Shown here: positions 54,150 through 64,000 of the stretch, in pieces
Numbering within the stretch: position 1 is the first letter of the stretch
Layout: each line of letters opens with the position of its first letter
NCBI GenBank assembly: GCA_039519185.1
Contig: CM076854.1
Span: 20,879,456 to 20,943,455, forward strand
Length of the DNA: 64,000 nucleotides
Origin: Astragalus membranaceus
Taxonomy: Eukaryota > Streptophyta > Magnoliopsida > Fabales > Fabaceae
Direction of reading: 5' to 3'
Program-made: the position numbers and the translations under genes
Notes under the pieces: generated by a model
Seen by the model: only the letters and a program-made list of their open reading frames with translations
Database searches by the model: none
Told to the model about the DNA's origin: nothing

Positions 54150-55450
54150 CATTTATTTCCTTTCAAACTCCTCTCCCTCTAGAGAAATCAACTTGTAAGC
54201 GCCTCCATCGTAGACGTTACTTACGATATAAGGCCGGTCGAAATTTGGCAACCACTTACCAAGTTTAGGGTCTTTGTTCCCAATTGGTAAGATAGCTTTC
54301 CAAACTAGGTCGCCTTCAACAAATTTATTGGGCTTCACATTCTTGTTGTAGGCACGAACCCTCTTAATCTTGTTGAATTCCAACTGAGTGAATGTTGTCG
54401 AGCCACCCTAAGCGAGGTACTAATCTCGAGCGACAACACTGTATCCTAGCCGTATACCAATCAGTAAGGGGTCATGCTGGTGGCCGTAGACTTTGAATTC
54501 TTCATAGCCCACAATACTTCATTTAGAGTCTCATGCCACCTCCTGGGTTTGTCCACTATGTTCTTCTTGATAAGCTCGATGATAATCTTGTTGGTGGCCT
54601 CAGCCTGCCCATTGACTTGGGCATAGTAAGGCGTCAAATGCCATATTTCTGGGTGAAGGCCACCACCTGATCTCATGTGAACATAGTGCGTTGGTTCGCC
54701 GTAATAGTCTTTGGGATCCCAAATCTGAAGATGATTTGGTTCTCAATGAACTGAATCACCACAACATGGTTAACATTCCCCAAAGGCACGGCTTCCACCC
54801 ATTTTGTGAAATAGTCTGTGGCTACGATGATGAAGTTATGTCATTTGGAGCTAGGAGGGTATATCCTTTCCAATCAAATCCATGGCCCATCCTCTAAATG
54901 GCCACGACTTGATTATTGGGTAGAGCTCGTCCTCGTTCAATGGGGTCGTGCCGCTGGCAAGCTTCACATCCCTTAGCATATTGATAACAATCCACCGTGA
55001 TTGTCGGCCAATAGTACCCATGTCTGTAGATCAACCATTTCATTATGGGGACAGACCTGTGGGAACCACAAACCCCCTCATGAATCTGAGCCATGACCAA
55101 GTAGGTTTCCTTTTTTTAAGGCACCGCAGCAAGACCCCGTTGGTGCTTGTTTTATATAATTCATCGCTTACTAGGACATATTTTAAGGCTCTTTGCTTGA
55201 TTTTAAAATCAGCTACAGCCGAGGGGTTTTGCAAGTAGTCAATTAAAAGCTTTACCAAGGAATCGACTGGGTCCTGCTCGGCCACCATTTCGGTGTCCTG
55301 AGGCATGACCTCCACCACTGTAATTTTGTACCCCGAGGCTTGTTGGGCGAGGTCGTTTGCCTCTTGGTTCTCGTCCTTAATGACCGCGAAAAGATCATAT
55401 CTGATGCAACCTCTACAAACACCAAGGCCACGACCACCAAGTCTGTGTTC
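54150..55450 (-). pseudogene. Tat-C RNase H tail and integrase
   Basis: Read from 55450 down: KDENQEANDLAQQASGYKIT (end of RNase H), NPSAVADFKIKQRALKYVLV and SDELYKTSTNGVLLRCLKK (linker). Then comes the integrase zinc region with EGVCGSH, MKWLIYRHGYYWPTITVDCY and KGCEACQRH (His and Cys ligands present), TPYYAQVNGQAEATNK (third catalytic residue), RRWHETLNEVLWAMK and the C-terminal domain GDLVWKAILPIGNKDPKLGK, RPYIVSNVYDGGAYKL. Frames change several times. The linker and zinc text closely match Tat-A at 20200-20465. Confidence 0.82.
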
Positions 55451-55452
55451 AT

Positions 55453-56043
55453 ATGCATGCACCCACGACAGAACACATGCTTGCTCTCAAGCGCATTCTC
55501 CGTTATGTCCAGGGTACCATACACTTTGGTTTACATTTATCACCATCCCCCATTACAAAACTTATCTCCTACACTGACACCGATTGGGGTGGATGTCCTG
55601 ACACCAGACGTTCCACATCTGGGTACTGTGTTTTTCTGTGTGACAACCTTATCTCTTGGTCTTCCAAAAGGCAGCCCACTCTCTCTCGTTCTAGTGCAGA
55701 AGCCGAATACAGAGGTGTTGCTAATGTTGTATCTGAGTCGTGTTGGGTTCGTAATCTCTTACTGGAGCTTCATTTTCCTATTCCTCAGGCCACTTTGGTG
55801 TATTGTGACAATGTTAGTGCCATTTATCTCTCTGGTAATCCTGTGCAACATCAGCGTACCAAGCACATTTAAATGGACATTCACTTTGTACGGGAAAAAG
55901 TAGCTCGTGGTCAGGCACGCGTACTTCATGTTCCCTCTCGACATCAGATTGCAGATATCTTCAACAAAGGGCTTCATCGCATTCTCTTTGATGACTTCCG
56001 GACCAGTCTAAGCGTCCGTGAACCTCCCGCTCGACTGCGGGGG
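55453..56043 (+). pseudogene. copia RNase H, one in-frame stop
   Basis: Begins MHAPTTEHMLALKRILRYVQ, the typical C-terminal part of copia RT/RNase H. RNase H residues are visible: YTDTDWGGCPDTRRSTSGY (Asp), SSAEAEYRGV (Glu) and VYCDNVSAIYL (Asp). A TAA at 55870 follows RTKHI, and the same frame continues as MDIHFVREKVARGQARVLHV and ADIFNKGLHRILFDDFRTSL. Gag, protease, integrase and most of RT are missing. Confidence 0.9.
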
Positions 56044-56135
56044 TGTGATAGAATAGAATATTTTGTCATTATTGGCTATAATTAGTTTCCTGTAATTAGG
56101 CTCTATCATAATTAGATAGTTGACCAAACGTTACA
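56044..56135 (+). repeat. copia 3' LTR start
   Basis: TGTGATAGAATAGAATATTT follows the purine tract. It reads like a plant copia LTR start but has no second copy here, so its end is uncertain. Confidence 0.6.
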
Positions 56136-56876
56136 CAAGAGAGGATTCCATTATCTTACACCACCCACTTTAGGCATCTTGGAATTCCTAGACATGTAGC
56201 AAAATAACCACGAAGGTGACTACAATCGCAAAAAAGGAATCCGTAGAAAATTATTAATTCATAATTTTAAAATATTAAATAAGAACTGATAAAAGATAAG
56301 TGTAATTTCCCAATTAATGTCACACGGGTAAGGCGCTAAGGGAAAACGGGCGGTGGGCGAGGAACACACGGGCAAGGTGCTAGGGGCACCAGAGTGTGCC
56401 TACAAGCTAGTGACGGAGAATGGTGGAACGTCGACAGACAATACAAACGAGACAAATAGAATGCAAGAGAAACAAGAGAAACAAGGATAAGAGGGAAAAA
56501 CAAGAGTTAAAGAAGAAAGTGAAATATACTTAAAATAAATAAGTAGGGACCAAATGTTCAGTATTTTTTTATTAGCTTTCCTTCATTTGTGTTTTGTGAT
56601 TTTCTAATAATAATATTAGAATAGCATCACGGTCTTTTTTTTTGAAGCAAAAAAAAACATAAGACAGTAATTTTTATTTCCTTTTATTTTCGGTTTCTTC
56701 CTCTCTTCAATCTTGACTTATAGTCGGGACCTTTTTAAATCAAGTTTCGGGAGATTAAAATTATGGAAGGATGATATCTGCAATCTGATGGACGTTCTTC
56801 CAAAAATTTGCTTAATGGCATTTATTAAGATGGCAATGATAGCCTTGTTTAAAAAAGAACACAGTGAGAAATGAAA
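56136..56876. other. unassigned AT-rich stretch
   Basis: No gene. Contains two related phrases of about 40 bp (CACGGGTAAGGCGCTA and CACGGGCAAGGTGCTA, 56325-56390) and an A-rich AAGAGAAACAAG tract. Confidence 0.5.
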
Positions 56877-57084
56877 TTTTTTTTTTTGTCACTGTGTTAT
56901 TGGTATCCACTAGTTTTCCCGACGACTAATCTACGCGGAGAACGAAGCTGATAATGAGTACCCAGCTTTGTCGGCCTGTGAAGTTCTCATCTCCCAACAG
57001 AGTTTTTGCCACACCCAAGATTTGAATTCGAGACTTTGGGGTGGGATCCGAACCCAATTACCTCTCGGACCAACCCTATTTTGG
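56877..57084 (-). mobile_element. tRNA-derived SINE, copy a
   Basis: Minus strand: an A-box-like TTGGTCCGAGAGG (57061-57073), a B-box-like GGGTTCGGATCCC (57043-57055), then a body with GATTAGTC and GGATACC, and a poly(A) tail (plus-strand T run 56877-56887). No target duplication found by eye. Confidence 0.7.
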
Positions 57085-57112
57085 TGGAAGTTTTTTTATT
57101 AACAAGTGAAAC

Positions 57113-57311
57113 GATTATTTTTTTTTGGTAAAACCCGGGTATCCCCCGCACGGACTGCGGTGACTAATCCCTCTCTCATTGTAGGTGCCTCGAGGGGCAG
57201 AACACCTGGCCCAGAGTTTTAACGCTGCTCCGTACCCAAGGTGGGGAACGAACCCCCAACCCTTGGTTAAGGGAGGATCAGCCCCAACCGCTGAACCCCA
57301 TACTTTGGGTT
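57113..57311 (-). mobile_element. tRNA-derived SINE, copy b, with target duplication
   Basis: Minus strand: TGGGGTTCAGCGGTTGGGGC head, B-box-like GGGGTTCGTTCCCC (57243-57256), GATTAGTC, GGGATACCC and a poly(A) tail (T run 57117-57126). Flanked by AAGTGAAAC at 57104-57112 and 57312-57320. Confidence 0.82.
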
Positions 57312-57351
57312 AAGTGAAACATTTGTTAACATAACACACACAAATAAATAA

Positions 57352-57373
57352 ATATATATATATATATATATAT
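57352..57373. repeat. (AT)n microsatellite
   Basis: About eleven AT units after AAATAAATAA. Confidence 0.9.
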
Positions 57374-57587
57374 TAACATAGTGTCGATAATTACAATAAG
57401 AGTTTTTTTATAAGCAATAAATTATATTAAGGGAAGTATAAGGAGACCACTACCCGTACATTAGCTTGGGTCCCCGTTAAGAGTTGATACTCCAATAGTT
57501 CGACCGTAAGGTTCTTTTACTCTATTGGTCTTCCTAAATATTCACCAACCAAGCCTAATTCTTTCAAAAGATAGGTAATAAAATAGT
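57374..57587. other. unassigned spacer
   Basis: No gene. Contains GGGAAGTATAAGGAGACCAC and a GTTCGACCGTAAGG phrase (57498-57511) that faintly recalls a B box but lacks the rest of a SINE. Confidence 0.4.
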
Positions 57588-57595
57588 AAAATTGA

Positions 57596-57795
57596 CCAAA
57601 GAGCACTTGGATGAGATGGTAGGGGTCTCTTCTAGCTTAACGAAAGTCCTGTGTTCGAATTCAGCCTTGGGCATATGTAGCAGTGTTAAATCTCTTGAGG
57701 GAGAGCTTTGCCGCCCTATGTGGTCCAACCCGGCTCGAGGGATTAGTCTCTATAGTTGCGCGCAGAGGATACCCAGTTTAAACAAAAAAAATACA
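57596..57795 (+). mobile_element. tRNA-derived SINE, copy c, with target duplication
   Basis: A-box-like CTTGGATGAGATGG (57606-57619), B-box-like GTGTTCGAATTC (57651-57662), GATTAGTC, GGATACCC and an A-rich tail. Flanked by AAAATTGA at 57588-57595 and 57796-57803. Same 3' design as copies a and b but opposite orientation. Confidence 0.82.
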
Positions 57796-57803
57796 AAAAT
57801 TGA

Positions 57804-58766
57804 TGTTGTCATCTATAATAATACAAAGTAAAATGTTTTACAACAATTTGAGAGAAAAATAATAAATGCTAATTCAGTTTTATTTTCAAAAAAAACATTG
57901 ATTCAACTTAAATGAAATTTCAAAACATTCAAATTTTTGAATCTGGAATTTTTTGGCGAAAATTACTAATTTCAAATTGGTTCATTTTGGCGCAATTTTC
58001 AAATTTCAGTTTCAAACAATTTTCATACAACTATCTTATATAAATAGGCTCTATTCGTAGGTCAACAAACCATTATACAGTCAGTGCTCTTTATCTTTTA
58101 CACATCTTCTTTTTTCCTGTAGTTTGTTGCCACATAATGGAATTCGATGCTGAAATGGCTGTTAATTTTCGGTTCCATCATATAAATGTCAACCTGAATG
58201 CACTACATCATTTTAGAACAAATGTATATCAAATTTTTTAAAATAAATTTTTTTGAGCTTTTTTCTCAGCTATCACAAAACTATGAACTTTTTGTTGTGA
58301 TTTTATAACATGACTAGCATAATATAGTCATGGCCCATATTGACGAAATTATTTCTGCTAACTAGTGAAACAAATATTTTCAATTTATTTGTCGTTGAAT
58401 TCGTTAACATTTTTTTAACTTTTTTGTTGTTGTCCTTTTTATAAGTATGGTATTCATATTAATTAGAGTTCTCGATCACTCAAGTTCGGTTGTCTTCATC
58501 TTAAAAGATAATGTTACTTTTCAATTTTATGAAAAGCATCTAACTGATATAAATGATTCAACCAACCAGGATGTAATTGAATGTTTTAAGTTTGTTACAT
58601 TAATCCACAAACATTATGTTTATATGCTTATACTGGTTATATTGTAGGTATCTGGAGCATTTCGTCTGGCTGATGTATTCAAAAGTTCATATTTGTTGGA
58701 GATAATTTTCCCCAACACCCAATCAATATATGATGATTAGAGGTGGGAATAGTTCAGGTCGTTCGA
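57804..58766 (+). other. promoter-like, possibly genic remnant
   Basis: No intact gene. A TATATAAATA box (58037-58046) lies 90 bp before an ATG (58137) that opens 34 codons (MEFDAEMAVNFRFHHINVNL...), ending at a GTATATC that could be a splice donor. A second open stretch (58477-58640) ends with TTGTAG before GGAGCATTTCGTCTGGCTGA (58652 on), which itself stays open as SGAFRLADVF. It is spaced like exons of a cellular gene start, but I do not recognise the protein. It is cut by Athila-2. Confidence 0.3.
58037..58046 (+). promoter_or_regulatory. candidate TATA box
   Basis: TATATAAATA followed about 90 bp later by an ATG; the only TATA box here not inside an LTR. Position-based inference. Confidence 0.4.
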
Positions 58767-60052
58767 TGATAAGTCTATTTTTAGAGTCTTTTTAATAGTT
58801 ATTTTATTAAGTCTTTTTAGTATTTTAATTATATTTTTGTTCTATTTTACTGCAAATGTTTACTTTTTATCTTCAGGTCTTATTTTGAAGCAATTTGGGC
58901 TGCTTAAAGTCTCAGCAGGTCAGAATTCGACTGGATCTCTCAGAATTCGACCAAGATCTCTCAGAATTCGACCAAGATCTCTCAGAATTCGACAGCATCT
59001 GTCTCAGCAGGCCAGATTTCGACTGGATCTCCCAGAATTCGACTGCATCTTCCAGATTTCGACTTCGACTGCTTCTGCTTCCCAGATTTCGACTGTGCCT
59101 ACTTCTGCTGGCAAGATTTCGACTGTGCCTACTTCTGATGGCAAGATTTCGACTGTGCCTCAACTCTGCTATCCAGAATTCGACTGAACAGTCAGAATTC
59201 GAATTGCCCACTTGCTGATGGATATTTTGCCCACTTGTTGCCCACTTGTTGATGGATATTTTTGATGGCTACCTTGGCCAACTTGATTTGCCACTTTTTC
59301 CTCTTTAGGACCATTTTGCCCCTCATATTTTCCTATAAATAGAGGCTTGATCCTCACTTGTACCTAAGCTTGAATTTTGTTAGAAAATCAATGACAAAGG
59401 CTCTCTAATGATTCATGACTTCAATTTACTCTTCATGCTTTTTATGATTCTTGTTTATTTACTTTCATTGCCCTTTAATTTCTCGCTCTTTACTTTCTCG
59501 CTCTTTACTTTTCGCTCTTTACTTTTCCGCTCTTTTATTTTCCCTGCTATTTACTTTTTCGCCCTTTTACTTTCCAAGTCATTTACTTTCATTGCTATTT
59601 AAATTCTCGCTCTTTACTTTCTCGCTCTTTACTTTTCCGCTCTTTTATTTTCCTTGTTATTTACTTTTTTGCCCTTTAAATTTCCAAGTCAAGTAAACTA
59701 CTGGCAAGTCAAGTAAATTACTGGCAAGTCAAGTAAATTACTGGCAATTTACTTTTCAAGCAATTTACTTTCCTGTCATTTACAATTCCGCTATTTATGA
59801 TTTTTGCACTTTACCGCTTTCTTTTATTTCTCGCTATTTAACTTTATGTCTTCTTCTTTTATTTTCTTTTCTCCTCTTTTGTCTACAATGATCATGAGTG
59901 AGTAGACTTTGCTAAAATATTCCTTCTCTCCAAAAACACTTTCTTTTCAGTTAATCAATTTTGAAAAATTAAATTGGTATTCACTTAGGCTCTCCCTGTG
60001 GACCGATACTCTTTTATTACGCGATACGACCCGTGCACTTGCGGGGCTATCA
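58767..60052 (+). repeat. Athila-2 5' LTR
   Basis: 1286 bp, TGATAAGTCT to GGGGCTATCA. The U3 array (58912-59205) differs in unit order from Athila-1 (CAGAATTCGACCAAGATCTC units; GGCAAGATTTCGACTGTGCC units). TATA box at 59333-59342. Confidence 0.93.
59333..59342 (+). promoter_or_regulatory. Athila-2 5' LTR TATA box
   Basis: CTATAAATAG, same context as in Athila-1; copy at 63510-63519 in the 3' LTR. Confidence 0.72.
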
Positions 60053-60058
60053 AGTTTT

Positions 60059-60076
60059 TGGCGCCGTTGCCGGGGA
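60059..60076 (+). other. primer binding site, tRNA-Asp type
   Basis: TGGCGCCGTTGCCGGGGA, identical to Athila-1. Confidence 0.92.
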
Positions 60077-60163
60077 CGCAGTGATATTGATTAAGTTTTT
60101 CGAAACCGGTTAGACTGAAATTTTATTTTCTTTATTTTTACTTTTTCTTCTCTTGTCCCTCGA

Positions 60164-61627
60164 ATGCGAAGAACCAGAAGTTTCGGAGAAACTGTTCAAC
60201 AAATTCCCGAAATTGAAAGGTTCTTACATAGAAGGAGGAGAGAAATTCCCGATAACCAAATGGCGGCTAATGAAAATCGTGCTCTCAAAGAGTACGCAAC
60301 GCCTTCGGCAGAGCCATCGGCTGCCATTGTACATCCAAATGTGGAAGCAAATAATTTTGAACTCAAATCATCTCTGCTTTCAATGGTTCAACAAAACCAA
60401 TTTTCTGGTTCTCCCACGGAGGACCCAAATCTTCATATTTCAATTTTTCTGGAATACTGTGGGACTCTCAAATTAAACGGGGTACCTCAAGATGCCATAA
60501 GACTAAAGCTCTTCCCTTTTTCATTAAGGGATAGAGCTAGAGCATGGCTACATTCTTTGCCTTCGGAATCCATTACCAGCTGGGACCAGCTAAAACAAGC
60601 TTTTCTTACTAAATTCTTTCCCCCGAGTAAGACAGCTCAAATGAGAAATCAAATTACTCGATTTTCTCAAAACAACGGGGAATCTCTTTATGATGCTTGG
60701 GAACGTTTCAAAGAAATGTTAAGGCTATGCCCCCATCATGGACTAGAGAAATGGCTTGTTGTTCACACTTTTTATAATGGATTACAATATGCAACTAGAA
60801 TGACTGTTGATGCAGCTGCAGGTGGAGCTTTAATGAACACAAATTTCACTGAAGCTTATGCACTCATTGAAGATATGGCTCAAAACCATTGTCAATGGGC
60901 AAGTGAGCGAGCCATAGCAGATAAACCAGCATCATCAAAGGAGCCGGGTAAGTATGAAATATCCGCTGTTGATCATCTTGCCTCAAAAGTGGACGCACTT
61001 TTTCAAAAATTTGAAAAATTAAATGTAAGTGCCGTTTCACAAACTTTTTCTCCTACTACTCCACCATGTGAATTATGTGGGGTTGTTGGCCATATTGGAG
61101 CTAAATGCCAGCTTGAGGCATCTAGTACTGGAAATGAGCATATAAACTATGCTCAAAAAGAAGATCCGTTTTCAAATACTTATAATTCTGGGTGGAGAAA
61201 TCATCCAAATTTTTCATATAAAAATCCTCCACCCAATCCAGCACCTAGACCACCTCCTGTCTTTCAAAATCAAAGCGTTTTTAACAACCCACAAAACAGC
61301 CCGCAAAAGTCGAACTTAGAATTTTTGATGGAAAAATTTGTGTCATCTCAAACAAAACAAAATGAAGAATTCAAAAATCATACTTGTTATTTGAATGACA
61401 CACTTATCAAATTAGAATCAAAAATCGACTCTATTGCCACTCACAGTAAGATGCTTGAAAATCAAATAACTCAAGTGGCAACACAGGTGGCTTCATCCTC
61501 TAAATCTTCGGGGGTATTTCCTGAACAGCCTGAACAAAATCTAAATGGCCAAATATATGCTGTCACCCTTAGAAGCGAAAAACAATTAGAGGAACCAAGA
61601 GCAAACCAAGAAAAAAATTGTGAGTGA
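60164..61627 (+). pseudogene. Athila-2 gag, 487 residues
   Basis: Gag would package element RNA. It starts at the same MRRTRSFGETVQQIPEIERF as Athila-1 but stays open through the frameshift point, giving an uninterrupted capsid core (WDQLKQAFLTKFFPPSKTAQ), the zinc knuckle CELCGVVGHIGAKC (302-315) and the Asn/Pro-rich linker. It ends early at NQEKNCE because of an extra A in the A-run near 61615; Athila-1 reads on at this point. The folded Gag domains are complete, so a usable capsid protein is conceivable. Confidence 0.88.
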
Positions 61628-61943
61628 CAAACATAATTTACCGTGTGAGCAAGAAGAGAAAGAAAAAGAGAAGGAACTAGAAAAAGAAAAAGAGAAGGAA
61701 CCAGAAAAAGAAAGAGAAGAACCATACATCCCCCCACCACCATACAAACCATCTCCTTTATCTTATTTTTCACCTTCCTTTGTGAAAAAAATAACATTTG
61801 ATCTGGGGGGAATTGTAAAAAAGATCCTATTGCTTACACAACTTCCATTTTACAAGCCATGGGATCTAGGAAAATGCTTTCATTCTTCATATGTCACTTG
61901 GTCTCTATGCTTCAAGCAATGGGACCCGGGAATAACTTTCTAA
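61620..61943 (+). pseudogene. Athila-2 gag tail and deletion junction
   Basis: In the shifted frame the Glu/Lys repeats continue (EKEKEKELEKEKEKEPEKER), then YIPPPPYKPSPLSYFSPSF. From about 61755 the sequence no longer matches Athila-1: about 190 bp, read as KITFDLGGIVKKILLLTQLP and ending in KQWDPGITF, fill the place of the missing pol. The origin of this filler is unknown. The shared 3' untranslated region resumes near 61950. Confidence 0.6.
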
Positions 61944-61982
61944 AAGGAAAAGGTCAAGCTAATGACCATAAAAAGAGCGCTG

Positions 61983-62000
61983 CGTGGGAGGCAACCCACG
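61983..62000 (+). other. conserved hairpin after deleted pol
   Basis: Same CGTGGG-AGGCAA-CCCACG as 50590-50607. The surrounding 1 kb (61950-62930) has no gene and parallels the Athila-1 3' region, with a longer A-run near 62515-62537. Confidence 0.85.
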
Positions 62001-62129
62001 GCTTAATGCATTTTTCGATTTATTGAAAAATAAAATACCCCAGGGCCGAGTATCCTGAACCAGACAGCCAGGTGAGCTCTCCTAACCCCTTTTGTCTTAT
62101 TTGAAAAATCATTGAGGACAATGCCTAGT

Positions 62130-62144
62130 CCAAGCATGGGGGGG
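62130..62144 (+). other. internal purine-rich tract
   Basis: CCAAGCATGGGGGGG, as at 50737-50751. Confidence 0.55.
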
Positions 62145-62930
62145 TATTTTATTGCTTTTATTAAGAATGTCTTTATTGCTTTGCCAAGTTTTTATCTTTT
62201 CTGTACTTTGAATTGTATCTGCTCCATCCACCACGAAACTTTGTGAACCCCAAAGCATGTTTTAGATAAGCCAGTTCTGGACAAAAATAATTTTTCAATT
62301 TTTCATTAGCAATCATCTAGGTGGACTGGTTGGGAACAACAAAAATTATATCATGGTTCGATTTCTACTTATAAGGCTTTTTCACACACTACTGAGACCA
62401 TTTTCAGTTATTAATACAAATAGAGAGACTGAAAAGAAACTAGTAACCTGGTTCTCTTGGTGACATTTACTAGATGCGCGGTTACTGGAGAAAAACGTCT
62501 GAGTTGGGGTATTCAAAAAAAAAAAAAAAAAAAAAAATTGTATATATGCAAAACCAATTCAAAAATGCAAAAGTTAGTGCATTTTAAATATCAAAATAAA
62601 TGGTTAGCATATAAAATCAAAAAGAAAAGAAAAATGCTTGAATACCCAACGTATAAAGACCCTCCTTTGAGACCCGGTCTTAGTAAATGGAGGACCCAAG
62701 CTTAAGAATGTTGGGGAACCGGTTCTATGATGACATTGATATCCTCTCTAGAGTACTGATACTTTAAAGTTGTCTCTCAAATTCCACAAGAAGCCCAAAA
62801 TAGTAGCTCTCATACCAAAGTATTAGAATTGCCCCACAGTTCACTTAAGGTTTCAAAATGAAAATAATTTTCCTTCAGAATTGGCCTAAAGATTTACACT
62901 GTTTTTGCTTGAGGACAAGCAAAGGTCCAA

Positions 62931-62943
62931 GCGTGGGGGAGTT
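62931..62943 (+). other. Athila-2 polypurine tract
   Basis: GCGTGGGGGAGTT directly before the 3' LTR. Confidence 0.85.
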
Positions 62944-64000
62944 TGATAAGTCTATTTTTAGAGTCTTTTTAATAGTTATTTTATTAAGTCTTTTTAGTAT
63001 TTTAATTATATTTTTGTTCTATTTTACTGCAAATGTTTACTTTTTATCTTCAGGTCTTATTTTGAAGCAATTTGGGCTGCTTAAAGTCTCAGCAGGTCAG
63101 AATTCGACTGGATCTCTCAGAATTCGACCAAGATCTCTCAGAATTCGACCAAGATCTCTCAGAATTCGACAGCATCTGTCTCAGCAGGCCAGATTTCGAC
63201 TGGATCTCCCAGAATTCGACTGCATCTTCCAGATTTCGACTTCGACTGCTTCTGCTTCCCAGATTTCGACTGTGCCTACTTCTGCTGGCAAGATTTCGAC
63301 TGTGCCTACTTCTGATGGCAAGATTTCGACTGTGCCTCAACTCTGCTATCCAGAATTCGACTGAACAGTCAGAATTCGAATTGCCCACTTGCTGATGGAT
63401 ATTTTGCCCACTTGTTGCCCACTTGTTGATGGATATTTTTGATGGCTACCTTGGCCAACTTGATTTGCCACTTTTTCCTCTTTAGGACCATTTTGCCCCT
63501 CATATTTTCCTATAAATAGAGGCTTGATCCTCACTTGTACCTAAGCTTGAATTTTGTTAGAAAATCAATGACAAAGGCTCTCTAATGATTCATGACTTCA
63601 ATTTACTCTTCATGCTTTTTATGATTCTTGTTTATTTACTTTCTTGCCCTTTAAATTCTTGCTATTTATTTTCTTGCCCTTTTTCTTTCCAAGTCATTTA
63701 CTTTCCTTGCTATTTAATTTCTTGCACCTTTATTTTCCAAGTCATTTACTTTCTTGCCCTTTAAATTCTTGCTATTTATTTTCCAAGTCATTTACTTTTC
63801 TTGCTATTTAATTTCTTGCTCTTTAAATTTCCAAGTCAAGTAAACTACTGGCAAGTCAAGTAAATTACTGGCAAGTCAAGTAAATTACTGGCAATTTACC
63901 TTTCAAGCAATTTACTTTCTTGTCATTTACAATTCCGCTATTTATGATTTTTGCACTTTACCGCTTTCTTTTATTTTTCGCTATTTAACTTTATGTCTTC
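62944..64000 (+). repeat. Athila-2 3' LTR, cut by window end
   Basis: The first roughly 700 bases look identical to 58767 onward, including the U3 array (63089-63382) and TATA box (63510-63519). From about 63640 to 63830 the pyrimidine-rich part is differently built (CTTGCCCTTTAAATTCTTGC units instead of CTCGCTCTTTACT units) before the shared GGCAAGTCAAGTAAATTACT repeats. Confidence 0.9.

Larger units (their letters stand above)
53271..55450 (-). mobile_element. Tat-C: 3' half of a Tat element
   Basis: Minus strand: RNase H-integrase linker, integrase, short 3' untranslated region, polypurine tract and 3' LTR. The upstream end is cut at about 55450 by the copia fragment. Same family as Tat-A by protein. 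Confidence 0.8.
55453..56135 (+). mobile_element. Ty1/copia fragment: RNase H to LTR start
   Basis: The end of copia pol joined to a polypurine tract (about 56032-56043, CTGCGGGGG) and the first 90 bases or so of a 3' LTR. Both sides are cut off. The left side abuts Tat-C. Confidence 0.85.
58767..64000 (+). mobile_element. Athila-2: gag-only Athila derivative (incomplete)
   Basis: 5' LTR 58767-60052, tRNA-Asp primer site, gag, a 3' untranslated region like that of Athila-1, polypurine tract and a 3' LTR that leaves the window. Protease, RT, RNase H and integrase are deleted, so it depends on other elements. The left flank ends TTCGA; the right target copy would lie beyond 64000. Confidence 0.93.

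Noticed and set aside
57043..57055. Possible tRNA gene (internal promoter boxes)
   Set aside because: No cloverleaf can be formed; the boxes belong to SINEs with A tails.

Overview
The window is plant nuclear DNA from a transposon-rich, probably heterochromatic region. It is AT-rich and holds no intact cellular gene, no rRNA or tRNA gene and no CRISPR array. Almost every stretch belongs to nested LTR retrotransposons of typical plant lineages: Ty3/gypsy Ogre/Tat, Tekay (chromovirus) and Athila, plus a SIRE-like and another Ty1/copia fragment, with a cluster of SINEs. The Ogre-type and SIRE-like elements and the SINE types point to a dicot, possibly a legume; that is inference, not proof.

Layout. 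1-8823: a non-coding Ogre/Tat-type element on the minus strand (125-8818, duplicated target site CACTT) sits inside the leader of an older element. 8824-28640: that older element, here called Tat-A (plus strand), has a decayed gag, protease, RT, RNase H and integrase fragment, followed by an antisense extra ORF (25750-28630). It is interrupted by a SIRE-like element with an env-like ORF and no pol (13613-19537) and by a segment containing a solo LTR (21757-24845, target site AGTTC). 28640-33732: Athila-C pol on the minus strand, split by a second solo LTR (28839-31209, target site CTGAC). 33733-38911: Tekay-A, one gag-pol frame with six in-frame stops and no frameshift. 38912-39601: a reverse-oriented LTR-like segment. 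39602-43264: Tekay-B, minus strand, 5' LTR plus a shortened gag-pol. 43265-53130: a Tat-B gag-protease region split by Athila-1 (43675-52927, target site CAAAC), which is complete in structure, has nearly identical LTRs, and is coding-defective. 53271-55450: Tat-C, minus strand, 3' LTR and pol. 55453-56135: copia RNase H and LTR start. 56136-58766: low-copy-looking DNA with three SINEs and a promoter-like stretch. 58767-64000: Athila-2, a gag-only derivative whose 3' LTR runs off the window.

The genes do not form a cellular pathway. Each gag-pol would supply capsid, protease, reverse transcriptase/RNase H and integrase for its own element. The gag-only, env-like-only and non-coding elements would need these enzymes from relatives. 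Every pol in the window is broken, so any recent movement must have used proteins encoded elsewhere.

The most interesting observations are these: the antisense ORF downstream of Tat pol; the env-like gene carried without pol in a SIRE-like element; arrays of short perfect dyads at internal positions of several unrelated LTR families; Tekay-A killed only by in-frame stops, mostly TAG; and two neighbouring Athila copies with U3 minisatellites, a conserved 3' hairpin and a mosaic LTR pair.
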